Made by a program: the position numbers and the translations under genes. A DNA stretch of 64,000 nt from Erodium maritimum (taxonomy: Eukaryota; Streptophyta; Magnoliopsida; Geraniales; Geraniaceae), in assembly GCA_963921825.1 (NCBI GenBank), contig OY997588.1, positions 85,007,043 through 85,071,042 of the forward strand. The letters run 5' to 3'. Below the pieces are notes generated by a model. That model was not told the DNA's origin, made no database searches, and worked only from the letters and a program-made list of their open reading frames with translations. Within the stretch, counting starts at the first letter, position 1; the number at the start of each line of letters is the position of its first letter. Below are positions 1 through 10,506 of this stretch, piece by piece.

Positions 1-489
1 TCCATTATCGACAATGTCGAGAAATTGGGAAGTTCGGGAGTGATCGACATTGTCGGGGTTACTTTTGGTCATCAAGTATATTAAATTTCAGTTTATGCCT
101 GCAGGCTTAAAAGTGTTTTAAATTATGTTCTTATTAGATCGTGCCGCCGACAGAGGAAAGGGAAAGCTAGGCGAGTCATCGTGATCACGCCGGAGCTTGA
201 TTGTGAGATTTAGTGGAAAGCATACGAGGTAGGGAAAAGTAGCCGGATCTTGGCCCTGACTAGGGATAGTTAACAGTAGAAATGCATGTGACACCGGGGT
301 ATCGTGGGTTAAGTAAGTTTATCGAATAATAGGAAGGCAGGCGACACCGGGTGGTATCGTATGATACGGGAATGTATCGAACAATAGAAATGCATGTGAC
401 ACTTAGTAGTGTCGTAGGAGCAGTGAACTTTCGATATTAGAATTATTGGAGGCATTTGGTTATGCCCGGAGGTTGATTGTTTAGTTTGT

Positions 490-830
490 GTCTTGGGTGG
501 CCATGAGAGCCCGTACTTTACTGTTTGTGTCTTGAGTGGCCATGAGAGCCCGTACTTTACTGGTTGTGTCTTGGGTGGCCATGAGAGCCCGTACTTTACT
601 GGTTGTGTCTTGGGTGGCCATGAGAGCCCGTACTTTACTGTTTGTGTCTTGGGTGGCCATGAGAGCCCGTGTTTTACCGTTGGTGTCTTGGGTGGCCATG
701 GTGCCCGTGGGGTTGTTGAACCCGTGTTTTACCGTTGGTGTCTTGGGTGGCCATGAGTGCCCGTGGGGTTGTTGAATCCGTGTTTTACTGCTGGTGTCTT
801 GGGTGGCCATGAGTGCATGTGGAGTGTTAA
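490..830 (+). repeat. 39-bp tandem repeat inside the LTR remnant
   Basis: About five head-to-tail copies of a 39-bp unit with the core 'ggtggccatgagagcccgt' start at 490, 529, 568, 607 and 646. They are followed by two or three longer variants that add 'ggggttgttgaacccgtg'. Because 39 is a multiple of three, both strands stay open and give spurious repetitive reading frames. The intact LTR has only three or four degenerate copies (about 49960-50110), so the array expanded in this copy. Confidence 0.85.
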
Positions 831-904
831 ACCGGTGTTGTTGCTGCTGTTGAACTTTGCTTGTGATTGTGATTGTGATTGTGGTTACCTGGGGTTATGA
901 GTGT

Positions 905-1120
905 GGCAGGTCGACAGCCTGATCCGACTTTGTGTCGGAAAAAGTGCGACAGGTCGACCGTCTGATCCAACCGTCGCGTTGGGAAAAGGGCAATAGGTCG
1001 ACAGCCTATCCGATTGGGGTCAGGAACAGTGCGACAGGTCGACAGCCTGATCCAACCGCGCGTTGGGAAAAGTGTGACAGGTCGGCCGCCTGATCCAACC
1101 GTCGCGTTGGGAAAAGGGCA
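905..1120 (+). repeat. Imperfect tandem repeat, 'ggtcgacagcctgatccgac' type
   Basis: Four to five diverged copies of a unit carrying 'ggtcgacagcctgatccgac' and 'gttgggaaaagggcaa'. It occupies the same place in the LTR as the regular 48-bp array at 50162-50401 of the intact element. Confidence 0.7.
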
Positions 1121-1700
1121 AGGGGTTACTAAGCAGCTGGAGTGCGATCCTTTGCGATCTTGTTTGGTATGCGATCCTTTGTGATCTTGGGTGTTGCGTG
1201 GTTATCTTTCGTGTCTTTGGTGGAGGTCGTGATCGTTGTGTCAGGTCTACTTTACGTGTCCGAGTGTTGAGTCGGTTGAGGAAGGTAACAGTTTGTGTGT
1301 CAGTCAGGTTACTTGCGTTTGGGGATAGTAGTCCCCGGTGTTGGTTTTGTTGTAGGTGTTACCGGCATTGCCTGCTAGTATGCCGTAGTCAGTCTGTTAT
1401 CCGTGGTGGTGAGCGAACGCTCACCCCTAGCTGCTTTTCCTACAGGTACTGGTCGCGGGACGGACTAGGTGAGCTCGCGAAGCTTGAAGAGCTAGGAGCG
1501 GGAGTCCGGGTTTACTTTTGAGTCTAGTAACGTATGCCATGCATTTTGTCCGCTTGTTAGGACTTACTTTTGAGTTGTAGATTATTATTTTGATTAACTA
1601 ATGACGGTTTTAAAGCGATTTATTTAAAAGGTTTGAAAATGTTTTATTGTCTTAAACGTTCGAGTTCCGAGTTCGGTTCTACTGAATTTGGGGCGTGACA

Positions 1701-3226
1701 GATGAGCCCTCGGATTAGTTGTTGTGTTAGGTTAACATGCTTGGTTGCCTAATTTGGATAAGTTAAGAGTCTAATACAACTAGATAATTCATTGACTAAA
1801 TATGAATGCTTGATTGCTTAATTGTGTGTTTGATTGAATGCTTGAATGCTTGAATGACTGAATGATTGAATGGGGGATCGAGTATGACTGATTGTGCCGA
1901 GCGGTACGATCAGGTGATCCATGGACCGATGAATCGTGGTTGGTAAGTAACTGGTAAGTGTAAGATTATGAGTGATTCTTGTGGTGTGTTGTGATGGAAT
2001 TGTGATTCGTTAAGCGTTGGTTGCTCCTTGATTGTTGAATGTGTTACCCTCTTGTGAGTCCGTAAGCTAGCTTCTATATCGGTATGGCACCCACGCTGCG
2101 GGTGGGGTAGTGCCTATAAGGTACCCACACCAAAGAGGAATGTTGGTGTGGGGTAGTACCTAAGCTGATAATTTGGTATTCCGTATGGCACCCACACTGC
2201 GGGTGGGGTAGTGCCTATAAGGTACCCACACCAAAGGGAAATGTTGGTGTGGGGTAGTACCTAAGCTGATAATTTGGTATCCGGTATGGTACCCACACCG
2301 AAGGAGGTATCGGTGCGGGGTAGTATCATAGTCGGTATCCGGTATGGTACCTACACCGAAGGAAGTGCCGGTGTGGGGTAGTATCATAGCCGGTGGATTG
2401 GACCCCCCGGGGCATTTATTATTGGACCCTTCCGGGGCATTGGTTACTGGACCCTGTGGAGCATTTGGATGATTTACCTTGTGGAGATTGATTACTTGTT
2501 ATTTCACCCGAGTGTATGCTTCCTGCGGGAGCATTACCTTGGTTCCCTATGACATATGGTCCTTTGGATACGTTTCCAAGAATCCCGATGATATGCGTCC
2601 TCCTAGGGATGTTTCCGGCATTCTCGACGTTATACGTCTTTGCGACGTTATGTGTCTCCTCTGGACCGAGGGAAAATCCGACATGACACAACGAGTATTG
2701 CGGATCGGAGGGTGGCGACTTGATGTCCCCCGGCATTACTTGAACGTTCTATCTTCCATTGAGTATTTAAGAAGTGCTTTGATTCCCTTATTTTCCTACG
2801 ATCATTAATGACTCTTAAAATTGTTAAACATTCGGTTTTCCTCCGTATTTCATCATCGGTTTGGTTTCTCGTTTTATTAAGATTTGAATGAACTTGTGAA
2901 CTCCTGTTTATTAAACAAAAAGGGTGACCTGGTTTTGCATTTTCCCTACTGAGCGTAAGCTCACCCCTCCTGTCTTTGTGGTGTTTCAGGTGTTGAGCGG
3001 GAGCAGTATTAGCCGGACTCTCGGAGCTTGGGAGCTATGAGGGTTTAGCTAGTTTTAGAGACGTGCACCTTTTATGTTGGATTTTGTACTTTTCACTGAG
3101 CTGTGACTCTTACTTTTGAAGTTTTTTATATTAGTTGGAACTCTATTTATTTTCATTTATCTTTTTTAACTATAAATCGTTAGTCACGTCTCGATTCTGG
3201 TCAAGAACCGGATTTGGGGCGTGACA
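1701..3226 (+). mobile_element. Second, different LTR remnant of a gypsy-type element
   Basis: The segment ends in 'ggggcgtgaca' at 3226 and contains 'gagcgtaagctcacccct' at about 2950, both close to the 3' part of the chromovirus LTRs. The rest differs from the LTR at 1-1700, so it is another subfamily. At 3227 the sequence switches abruptly to minus-strand LINE coding sequence, so this LTR end marks an insertion into that LINE. The other end lies outside the window or was lost. No coding region is visible. Confidence 0.65.
2081..2393 (+). repeat. Tandem array of hairpin-forming units
   Basis: Two units of about 101 bp (starting near 2081 and 2182) are followed by two units of about 56 bp (near 2283 and 2339). 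Each contains an imperfect inverted repeat such as 'ggtacccacacc' paired with 'ggtgtggggtagtacc', so each unit could fold into a hairpin. Confidence 0.75.
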
Positions 3227-3840
3227 CCTTCTTTGAGACTGAGCCATTCCACAAGAATCTCCTCTGCCATTTTTCCATTTCAGTGATCACACCTTTGGGA
3301 GCCTTGAAAAGTGACATGTAATACAAAGGGAGTGAGGAGAGGGAAGACTTGATTAATGTTATTCTGCCACCAAAAGATCTTGCTTTGGCTTGCCACAGGC
3401 TTGATTTCTTTTTGAACTTCTGGATCACAGGTTCCCAAGTGCTTTTCCTCCTAGGATTGGCTCCCAACATAAAGCCAAGATATTCAAAAGGAAGCTCCAC
3501 CACTGAACAGCCCAAAATTTGTGAGATTTCCTCCACAGACACTAAGTTAGGATTTAAAACCAATACTTTTGACTTTTGGTAATTGATTTTGAGGCCAGTA
3601 GCTCTTTGTAGACAGTTGAGTGTGTGTTTAAGATTTATGCATTGCTGAATCCCAGCCTTGATGAAGATCAAGGTATCATCAGCAAACTGAAGGTGGGAGA
3701 TCTCAAGGCCTTGCTCATTACATTTCACACCAGAAAACATCTCAGACTGTATCCCTTTGGCCATCAACTAATTCAAACCTTCAGCCAATAATGCAAACAA
3801 TAAAGGGGATAGAGAGCATCCTTGCCTCAGACCACTAGAC
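3227..3840 (-). pseudogene. LINE reverse transcriptase C-terminal half, truncated
   Basis: About 200 codons starting at the SGLRQGCSLSP motif, then HLQFADDTLIF (catalytic FADD box), the thumb segment with FEYLGFMLGANPRR, GRITLIKSSLSSLPLYYMS and RRFLW. A stop codon near 3768 interrupts it. Coding sequence ends at 3227, where an LTR end begins, so the zf-RVT region is absent. The N-terminal half of the domain was lost in the deletion at about 3838. Confidence 0.8.
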
Positions 3841-4341
3841 AATGGAAAGTCTGGTGATGGTGAGAGAAGTGAAAGGAAAAGTTGAGAGATCAATACAAAC
3901 TGCAAAAGTATTTTCAAACCTCAAGGCAAAATGTTGCTTGGCCACCAGTTTAATATCTAGGGGAGAAGTATAAATAACCCCATTCTCAGAAATTTGAGAT
4001 ATCTTCTTCCTAGAGTAATTATAGTTGGAAATTAGATGATAGAACTTTGTGCACCTGTCACCTTCTCTGGACAACCTATGCCTTGCCTTTGGACACCACA
4101 GTTTGGACTGAAGCTTAAACTTCTGAATCAACCTGGCATTCTGTAAAGCCCTTATAGAGATCTCTTGTAGAGTGAGTTGTCTGGAATCCAATAAACAGTC
4201 AAGTGAATGGATCTCTGCCTTGAGTACCTCAATGTCCTTATCTAGCCAACCAAAAACATTGCAGTTCCAAGTCTTATAGAAAATCCTTAAAGCCTTGAGT
4301 TTAAACCAGAGGATGTATGCTGCAGAGCCAGATACTTGGAT

Positions 4342-4752
4342 TCACTCCCAGCATTCCTTTGTGTGTGCTAAGAAGGAAGGATGTTCAATCCAAGAATTAA
4401 TGAATTTAAAGGGTCTGGGACCCCAGTCTTCCATAGGTTTGCAAAGAAGTATGGGACAATGATCAGAGATTTCCCTTGGTTGGCAAGACTGTGAAAGATT
4501 GTTGAAAATAGACAATAGTTGAGGAGAAACCATAAATCTGTCAAGTCTAGAAGCCCTTGACCCAGTCTCAAACCATGTAAATCTCCCACCAGCAAGAATG
4601 AGATCAATGACTCCCAAATTGTCCAGAAACCCTTGGAAGTCTCTGATGCTTGTAACAGAATATACATGCCCAGTTTTCTCAGATGCATCAAGGATTGCAT
4701 TGAAATCACCAGCTACAATATAGGGGAGGTGAAATGTATAGCTTTGTGACAA
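4342..4752 (-). pseudogene. LINE endonuclease domain remnant
   Basis: About 136 codons of an apurinic-type endonuclease (exo_endo_phos family), which in L1 elements nicks target DNA to prime reverse transcription. Visible motifs are IVAGDFNAIL at the start, RFTWFETG, SRLDRF and SDHCPILL near the end. The catalytic Asp and His of SDH are present. The start of the domain is disrupted by a frameshift near 4745, upstream of which LW-containing sequence continues in another frame. Part of the LINE at 3227-4790. Confidence 0.8.
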
Positions 4753-4790
4753 GTATCAATCCATAAGCATGCTCTAGCAGCCACTATACA

Positions 4791-5599
4791 AGTCATGGAC
4801 TTCCTCTTTGTCACCACCTTTCGGGTTTTTTTTCTAGGTCTTCCTCGTCGACCTCTTCCTCACCGATTGAAGTCAAACTTGAATGGTTCTAAGTCAACCA
4901 TCTAAAAAGGTTCTAAGTAAAGCGACGAGGAGGATATCATCGAGGAGGATGTCAGCGAGGAAGATGTCGTCGACCTCTTCCTCACCGATTGAAGTCAAAC
5001 TTGAATGGTTCTAAGTCAACCATATAAAAAGTTTGTTTTTGTTGATTTTGTAAAGTTTGGAAGGATATTCAAACTTTAGTAGGATTGGTTAATTCAAACT
5101 TTTTGCATGTGAAATATGAATGAATGCCAATTTCAATGTTCAGTGTCTTATACGCTTGTTTTTTTAGAAACAAACAATTATGTTCTTCTTGTGTCTGTTA
5201 TCTGTTAATCTGGAAAATTTATACCAGGACGATCAGAATATTCATAGATCTTCAATTTATTTTACAGTTGGGATAATTACTCTGGGCCTTAACGTCCAGA
5301 TTTAAGTGTCATACTGAAATATTCATTCCAGATCGGCACTTAGATCGAATGAGAACATCTCAGATCGCCATTCAGATATGGCAACGTCTCTTACAGGATT
5401 CGGGAGACGGAAAATAACTAACTATAATCTTAAGAACACAAAATCACGAAATTGATGTTGAAATGTAGTTCGAAATAAGTAATTCAATAGATTGACGAAT
5501 CAACAAATTGATATTTCGAGTGATTTTAAGTGGAGATTGTTGGTCCAATTTAAAATTGCAGCTTCATCAATTAATTAATGACATGTACTTTTTGGCGGG
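4791..5599. other. Non-coding spacer with a 56-bp direct repeat
   Basis: No gene is visible. An exact or near-exact 56-bp direct repeat occurs at 4846-4901 and 4968-5023 (it contains 'cctcaccgattgaagtcaaa'), separated by 66 bp of GA-rich 'gacgaggaggat' sequence. The remainder is AT-rich and unrecognised. Confidence 0.6.
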
Positions 5600-5936
5600 A
5601 AGACTAAAATGGAGGTGACTTGGATGATGACTGATGAGCGTAATTGTGTCCTAGTTAATTTGGCAGTTTTCCCCTATATTTTTACCTAATTTGTGTCTCA
5701 TTTTTATATTTTTAGTGTTTAGTAATAACTGCGCATAACCTCGTTCTTGATCGATATTTTTCAATTGTTCAAAATATATTAATTATTGGTCTTGTTTTGT
5801 AGGCCTCAAAAAAAGAAAATTATTGGCAAAAGAACGGAACAAATCGGGATTAAAACGGAGTAGATATGAGCAAAATATTGAAAATAACATTGAAAATAAA
5901 GGAGCGAACCAGAGCGCATCACATGGCACGTTGACC
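5600..5936 (+). mobile_element. LTR fragment related to the minus-strand LTR at 11405-13785
   Basis: This stretch matches the reverse complement of about 13500-13770 over most of its length. Shared blocks include 'gatgagcgtaa', 'tcctagttaatttg', 'cctcgttcttg' and 'attggtcttgtttt'. The match ends at the TSD of the retroposon starting at 5937, which appears to have inserted into it. It probably belongs to a Ty3/gypsy family of Athila/Tat type, judged only from general LTR character. Confidence 0.55.
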
Positions 5937-7057
5937 TTTTTTTTGAGGAGGAAAGATGATATTATTAATTAAAGCATTCTGGTGACCGCAACGACGGTTA
6001 GCACCATACAAACCAAGAAACTAACATAAAACTGAAAGACAAGTGCTGAATAGTAAATGTTGCTCATGGGCATAAGGGCGGTCGGAGGGGTGGGACTGCG
6101 GTAGCATCCAAAGACACCGATACAGTATGCTCCAACCATAAGAAACTGATCGAGTAGACCAGATGATAACTGAACAGTGGTGGACCGATAACTCCCTCGG
6201 GAAGTCAGCGTGCGTCGTCCTCCCTTGAATGATAGGTGTAGGGCTCCTGAACGGGGGATTGCTGACCCTGAAGTGGTAGGGAAGCATCTTGTTGATTGTT
6301 GACAGAACCATTGCCGCCAAACTGCCAAGGAGAAGGTACAGTCGACCAACCCCTCCCTGGACACCCATGCACTCATTCCTGGAGGCGGGTGTGCTTGAAG
6401 CCCCCTTCCGCTACCTGTGACGCCCCATCAGAAGCCGGCGACCCTTCCTCTTCCACGGACGCGTCCGCTAGATGCCCACAGCCCACGGCCCGTGGCAGTG
6501 CCGAGTCTTAAGAAATCCTAGTCACCGCTGGCTCCCTACCCTTTCTTCGCCGCCAGGCCATCTTCTTCGGCGACTCATCCGTCGTCGGGGTTGAATCCGA
6601 TGAGATGATGATGGGTAGTAAATCATCGCCCTCCTTCACTGGTTCCTCTTCCGTGTCGGTGAACTCCGATCCTAGCCCCGTGTTCCAGCGGAACACCACC
6701 TCTCTCGGCATCGTCTTCTCTGGCACGCGAACACACCAACCACTCCACAGCAACGCCATCGGAAGTGGGGTAATCGATTCGATTTCCAAGCCGGAATCGA
6801 ATCGTAACACCGTCGATTAACCCTAAAACCCAGAAAATTTCAGAGATTCAACCAACAAAAACAACCCACAAGTACTTACCCCCGCTCCACCACACCGATC
6901 TGAGACGAGAGGCACCTTCCCGGCCGAACACGACCGCCACCAGCATATAAACGCATCATGCGACAGTCCCGCAATCCCCCGCAACTTACCCACCACAATA
7001 ATGACCTCCCACATAGCTTTTCATGCCTAGATGACACCAAAACAGGGATTGATCACC
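5937..7057 (-). mobile_element. Non-coding poly(A) retroposon, 1.1 kb, with TSD
   Basis: A T8 run at 5937-5944 is the poly(A) tail of a minus-strand element. The flanks 'catggcacgttgacc' (5922-5936) and 'catggcgtgttgacc' (7058-7072) form a 15-bp TSD with two mismatches. The interior is GC-rich with short overlapping open frames but no recognisable protein domain. A block around 6200-6250 (minus strand, 'gggaggacgacgc') resembles 31340-31390 of the retroposon at 30488-31730. It looks like a non-autonomous element moved by L1 enzymes. No RNA polymerase III boxes are evident, so a classical SINE is not supported. Confidence 0.7.
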
Positions 7058-7072
7058 CATGGCGTGTTGACC

Positions 7073-7500
7073 TAATCAGCACCAGCTCTTTCTTCTCATT
7101 TCTTTTTTTATTTTTCAAAAAAATTAATAGTCAAAAGGGCAAGGTTGGAATTAAGAAACTTTCGTTAAATAGGAGGTTAGTTTGGTAAGAGATAAAATTT
7201 AAGGCTACATAAGTGACACTTACAAAAAATAAGATCATTTTAGTAATCAACCCCTATATGTTATGTGTTCAAGTAAGGTTGTGAATGAGCCGGTTCAGAC
7301 CTAAATATCTTATTTTCCAGTATGGTTCTAATCTATAATCAAAATTATTTTTAATTGACATTATAACTATGGTAGTTATAAATTTAAATTAAAATGGTAG
7401 AAAAGTGCCTACAAATTTTGAGTTCGGGTAGATAGAGACTTTTATGTTTCAAGTAAAGCAGATCACTTTATAAAATCTTTTTAAGTTGTAGATCAGGTTC
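7073..7500. other. AT-rich spacer without a visible gene
   Basis: No open frame, RNA gene or repeat that I can recognise; it is AT-rich throughout. Confidence 0.5.
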
Positions 7501-7665
7501 TTTTTTTAGCGAAAATTGTTACTTTATTAATTGTCGGAAATAAGGATACAACGAAATGCATAAGGAAAATGTGAATCTGGTCATTGAAGAAGAGACATAG
7601 AACGAGCCTCTTTGGCTAACCAGTAAGAGGCTTTGTTCGCAGTTCTTTTTACAAAAACGAGTTTA
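7501..7665 (-). pseudogene. 3' tail of a LINE with an RNase H-like (RVT_3) remnant
   Basis: On the minus strand, about 25 codons read FVKRTANKASYWLAKEA, the typical end of a plant RVT_3 RNase H domain (family pattern R-x-A-N-x-x-A-x-x-L-A). They are followed by a stop, an untranslated stretch ending 'ttaataaagtaacaatttt', and a poly(A) seen as a T run at 7501-7507. The upstream part of the element is missing and its place is taken by the (CATA)n array. Confidence 0.55.
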
Positions 7666-7666
7666 A

Positions 7667-7790
7667 CATACATACATACATACATACATACATACATACA
7701 TACATACATACATACATACATACATACATACATACATACATACATACATACATACATACATACATACATACATACATACATACATACATA
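7667..7790. repeat. (CATA)31 microsatellite
   Basis: Thirty-one uninterrupted CATA units, 124 bp. The reverse strand reads as endless MYVC codons, which is not a protein. Confidence 0.98.
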
Positions 7791-8813
7791 AGCGACCATT
7801 AGATTTTAATTCCATATAATAACTATATTGATACATATTATCTTCTCGTTCTCTAGAATTGTTGAAGCTTCACATTCCCATGTCTTCTCCTCTAGTCCAA
7901 ATCTCTCGTTTTCTTTTATTTATAGATCTTTCAAGAAATCCTTCTCAAAAATCATATCTCTTTTTATTTAACTCTCTTTCCTATAATTTCAAGCAACACA
8001 ATATATTCTCTCACCATTTGTGCGTCATTTTGCGAAGTAGATTGATTGTATTATCCTTGATAACTTAAGGAGCAAATCTTCTCCTTGATTATGGAGGTGT
8101 CAAAAACGCAGAAGAATGTAGTAAATAAGGTGTGGTACTTCATAAACGTGCACTGGTGGACAGATCTCGAAATAGAGACTCTCTATAGATATGAGATTGG
8201 TAGAAGGAAAAGAGGAAGATCTAGTTGGGTTGAAGTAAGGTTCATTTGTTTCTGAGGGTATAAGAGGGTTGAAGGTTGGGTCTGAGAGGGTGTACAATGG
8301 AGAAAAATAGAGGGGTGCAGTAAGGGTGGTATAGAAAACAAATTGTACTACCCTTTAAAGTACTTGGTGTTAACACAGTGAAATAGACAAACTATTACAC
8401 CAAGCACTCGACGCAATAGTAATGCATAGGGAGTTATGAGGACAGAGAAAAACAAATCAAATATTTGATTGAGTAAGAGGTGAAGTAGGGCTCATGAGTC
8501 AAGTGCCACACCAATGCATTGTAAATGCTTAGCTAAAGAGGAGGTGTTTAGTTCTTGATGTTATGTTACACCAAGTGTTATAACTCGATGCATCGTAAAT
8601 ACTCTTAGAGTGTTAGGCTGAGCTGCTTAGGGTTAGTATTTTTTCTTTTTTTATAAAACTAGTATTTTTTTTAAAGAGTTTAGACCTCAATACGAATCGT
8701 CGAACATGATTCGACTCGCCATTAATGACCCAACTTGTACACCTGTCGTAACGTCTAACTCTCCTAAAATGGGTAGGTACCACCGAATTTAGACATTGTT
8801 TTGAGAAAGTAGT
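7791..8813. other. Spacer without a convincing gene
   Basis: Short open frames on both strands show no family signature. A weak inverted repeat ('acttggtgttaacac' near 8361 and its approximate complement near 8570) hints at an old MITE of about 220-270 bp, but the ends are unclear. Confidence 0.4.
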
Positions 8814-8824
8814 AACTTGCTCAA

Positions 8825-10180
8825 CCGAAAACACTAGTAATAAACAATGAGTTGGAAATGAATCGAGAGAGTGTCTCACCTCTCTCTGGAAACCCTCGCC
8901 GCCTCCGACCGCCCGTTCCGCGGTAGCTATCTCTGTTCTCACCGTCGGTGACTTACTTCCATGGAGATCACTGGCGGTCCCCTCTCCTCCCGTTTCCCTT
9001 CACCGCCCTTCTTCACCTCCCCCAGCCTTGTTCTTTCTCCTTCCTTCATCTGGTTTTGTGGCCGGACTCAGATCTGCCGACTACCTTTTCCCTCCTCACT
9101 TGGGACGCTTCAGATCTACCGTGGGAGCCTATTTCCTTGTGGATTGGATCGGATATGGAGTCTCCTTCGCCCCTTATCCTCCTCTTTCTCTCCGCTCTAG
9201 CCCCCTTTGGCCCCCTCGGGTTGCCCTTCATCAATGCCCCTCTATCCATCAACCGAGTCTCATTAGATTCGGTGTGGGACGAGCTTCTCCGGCCTACTCG
9301 GCGTGGATCTTCTTGGTTTTGGTCAGGCTCCCCTGTGCGTGTGGTCGGACGTTCTCTCGCCATGGCGTTGCCCTCGGATCTGGTCCCTCCCGGTTCCGGT
9401 CCTTATCCTCCGTGCTCCACCTTCGCATGCAGTTCCTGCTCCTGTGCTCGCGTTGTTCGTGTGTGGGTGTGGTGACCATAACTTTCAGCCCTTCAAGCAT
9501 GATCTGTATGTGTGGAAACACCATATTTTTTCCTTCGAGCGACTCTCGGTGTTGGCCAGATCTCTTGGAGAAGAGGGTACGCGTCTGAGCTTCGGGTCGT
9601 CAGCTCTGAAGGTAACCTCTTCTACTCTTCCTTGTTGGGTTTTTTACTTCCGTCCACATCTCTGCTGCTCCATTTCAGTTTGGTTTCTATCTTCTCGAAT
9701 TTGTTGTTAATCGAGCTCGTCGGCGGTTGTTGGCCGGCGAGGTTTTAGGGCTTTTGCCCGCTTCAGAAGTTGTTCTTTGGATTTGCCCGATTAGAGCTAG
9801 TCTCAACCGTTGCGGTGTTGGCCGCCGGAAATACTGAGATGGGAGTATTTATTCCGATGAGGTTAGGGTTTAGAGGGCTGCAGTGGGTTAGGTTTAGTCA
9901 GTCGGATGTTTTCTTTGTGAGCATTAATGTTAGGCAAATCTGGGTATTTAGACCTCTGTTTTCGATTTCTGGGGTTCATGGTTGTAAAATTAGGGTTTTA
10001 GACCTTATTTTGTTTATCATCTGGACGCCTCTGTTGTATCTGTGTTCTTGCTTCATCTTGTGGTCATCCCCGATTTGGCGTTTCTTGAGGTTTCGTGGTT
10101 TAGGAACGCTATGTGTTGTATCCGCTTTACCCCGATTTTAAGAATCAGTTTTTATATATTTGCATTGCTGATAAAAAAAA
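8825..10180 (+). mobile_element. Non-coding poly(A) retroposon, 1.36 kb, with TSD
   Basis: Flanked by the 11-bp direct repeat 'aacttgctcaa' (8814-8824 and 10180-10190) and ending in 'gctgataaaaaaaa'. The 5' half is C/T-rich and the 3' half T-rich. Several long overlapping open frames (8948-9475, 9028-9588, 9303-9710) lie in all plus frames. This reflects base composition, because none shows a domain. The block 'atggttgtaaaattagggtt' near 9978 also occurs near 32100 and 32150 and, reversed, near 48130. These shared 3' modules tie the copies into one family. Confidence 0.7.
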
Positions 10181-10190
10181 ACTTGCTCAA

Positions 10191-10506
10191 TCTTCATTTG
10201 TTTTAATAAAAAGTTAAGAGTATAATAGGACTGTCACTATACATGTTGACATAAATATGTTATTTTGTTAAAAAATAAAGGATAACGTCATGAATTCATT
10301 ATAAATTTAAAATATTTCTTTTCATTCTAAGAATATTCTAGTTTTTGTTTTGAATCTAACAATTAAATAACATTAAATTTAACAGAAGAAATAAGTTGGG
10401 GCAATGTTTTTGGATTTAAGATATCAAAAGCGAAAATTTTTCTTGTAGTTCACCTTAAAATCTTATAAGTATCCCTAAATTATATGAAAATGTTATCATT
10501 TAATCA
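10191..10506. other. AT-rich spacer
   Basis: Nothing recognisable; poly(A/T)-rich sequence between a retroposon and a decayed ORF. Confidence 0.5.

Larger units (their letters stand above)
1..1700 (+). mobile_element. 3' part of a gypsy-type LTR (chromovirus relative), truncated by the window edge
   Basis: Base 1 onward matches the downstream half of the intact LTR at 48147-50981, aligning from about 49430. The shared blocks occur in the same order: the 'gtgatcgacattgtcgggg' block, the 'gacaccggggt' blocks, the 'ggtggccatgagagcccgt' repeats, the 'ggtcgacagcctgatccgac' repeats, 'gtgagcgaacgctcacccct' and the end 'ggggcgtgaca' at 1700. Many substitutions and a different number of tandem repeats show a clearly older or different subfamily member. 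No gag-pol sequence follows, so this is a solo or truncated LTR. It seems to sit inside a second LTR remnant that resumes at 1701. Confidence 0.85.
3227..4790 (-). mobile_element. L1-type LINE fragment, internally deleted
   Basis: Read on the minus strand, the order is endonuclease (4752-4342), linker (4191-3835), then the C-terminal half of the reverse transcriptase (3840-3227). Motifs include GDFNA, SDHCPI, LRQGCSLSP and FADD. At about 3836-3840 the linker ends after TSLTIT and the sequence jumps directly to the LRQG motif. The fingers and first palm block, several hundred bases in the other L1 copies here, are missing. The 3' part is cut at 3227 by the LTR remnant. It is a dead fragment with an in-frame stop near 3768. 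Confidence 0.85.

Noticed and set aside
481-810. Repetitive 109-residue frame on the minus strand (MATQDT repeats) and matching plus-strand frames
   Set aside because: Produced by a 39-bp tandem repeat whose length is a multiple of three; it lies within an LTR remnant.
1198-1521. 107-residue frame
   Set aside because: Lies in the LTR remnant; the corresponding region of the young LTR has no conserved frame.
7581-7799. Frame of repeated MYVC
   Set aside because: Translation of the (CATA)n microsatellite.
8340-8610. MITE suggested by inverted 'acttggtgtta' motifs
   Set aside because: The inverted match is short and no TSD or clear terminus was found.
8948-9710. Several long overlapping plus-strand frames with Pro/Ser/Leu-rich translations
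   Set aside because: They occur in all three frames, share no domain and sit within a TSD-bounded non-coding retroposon of C/T-rich composition.
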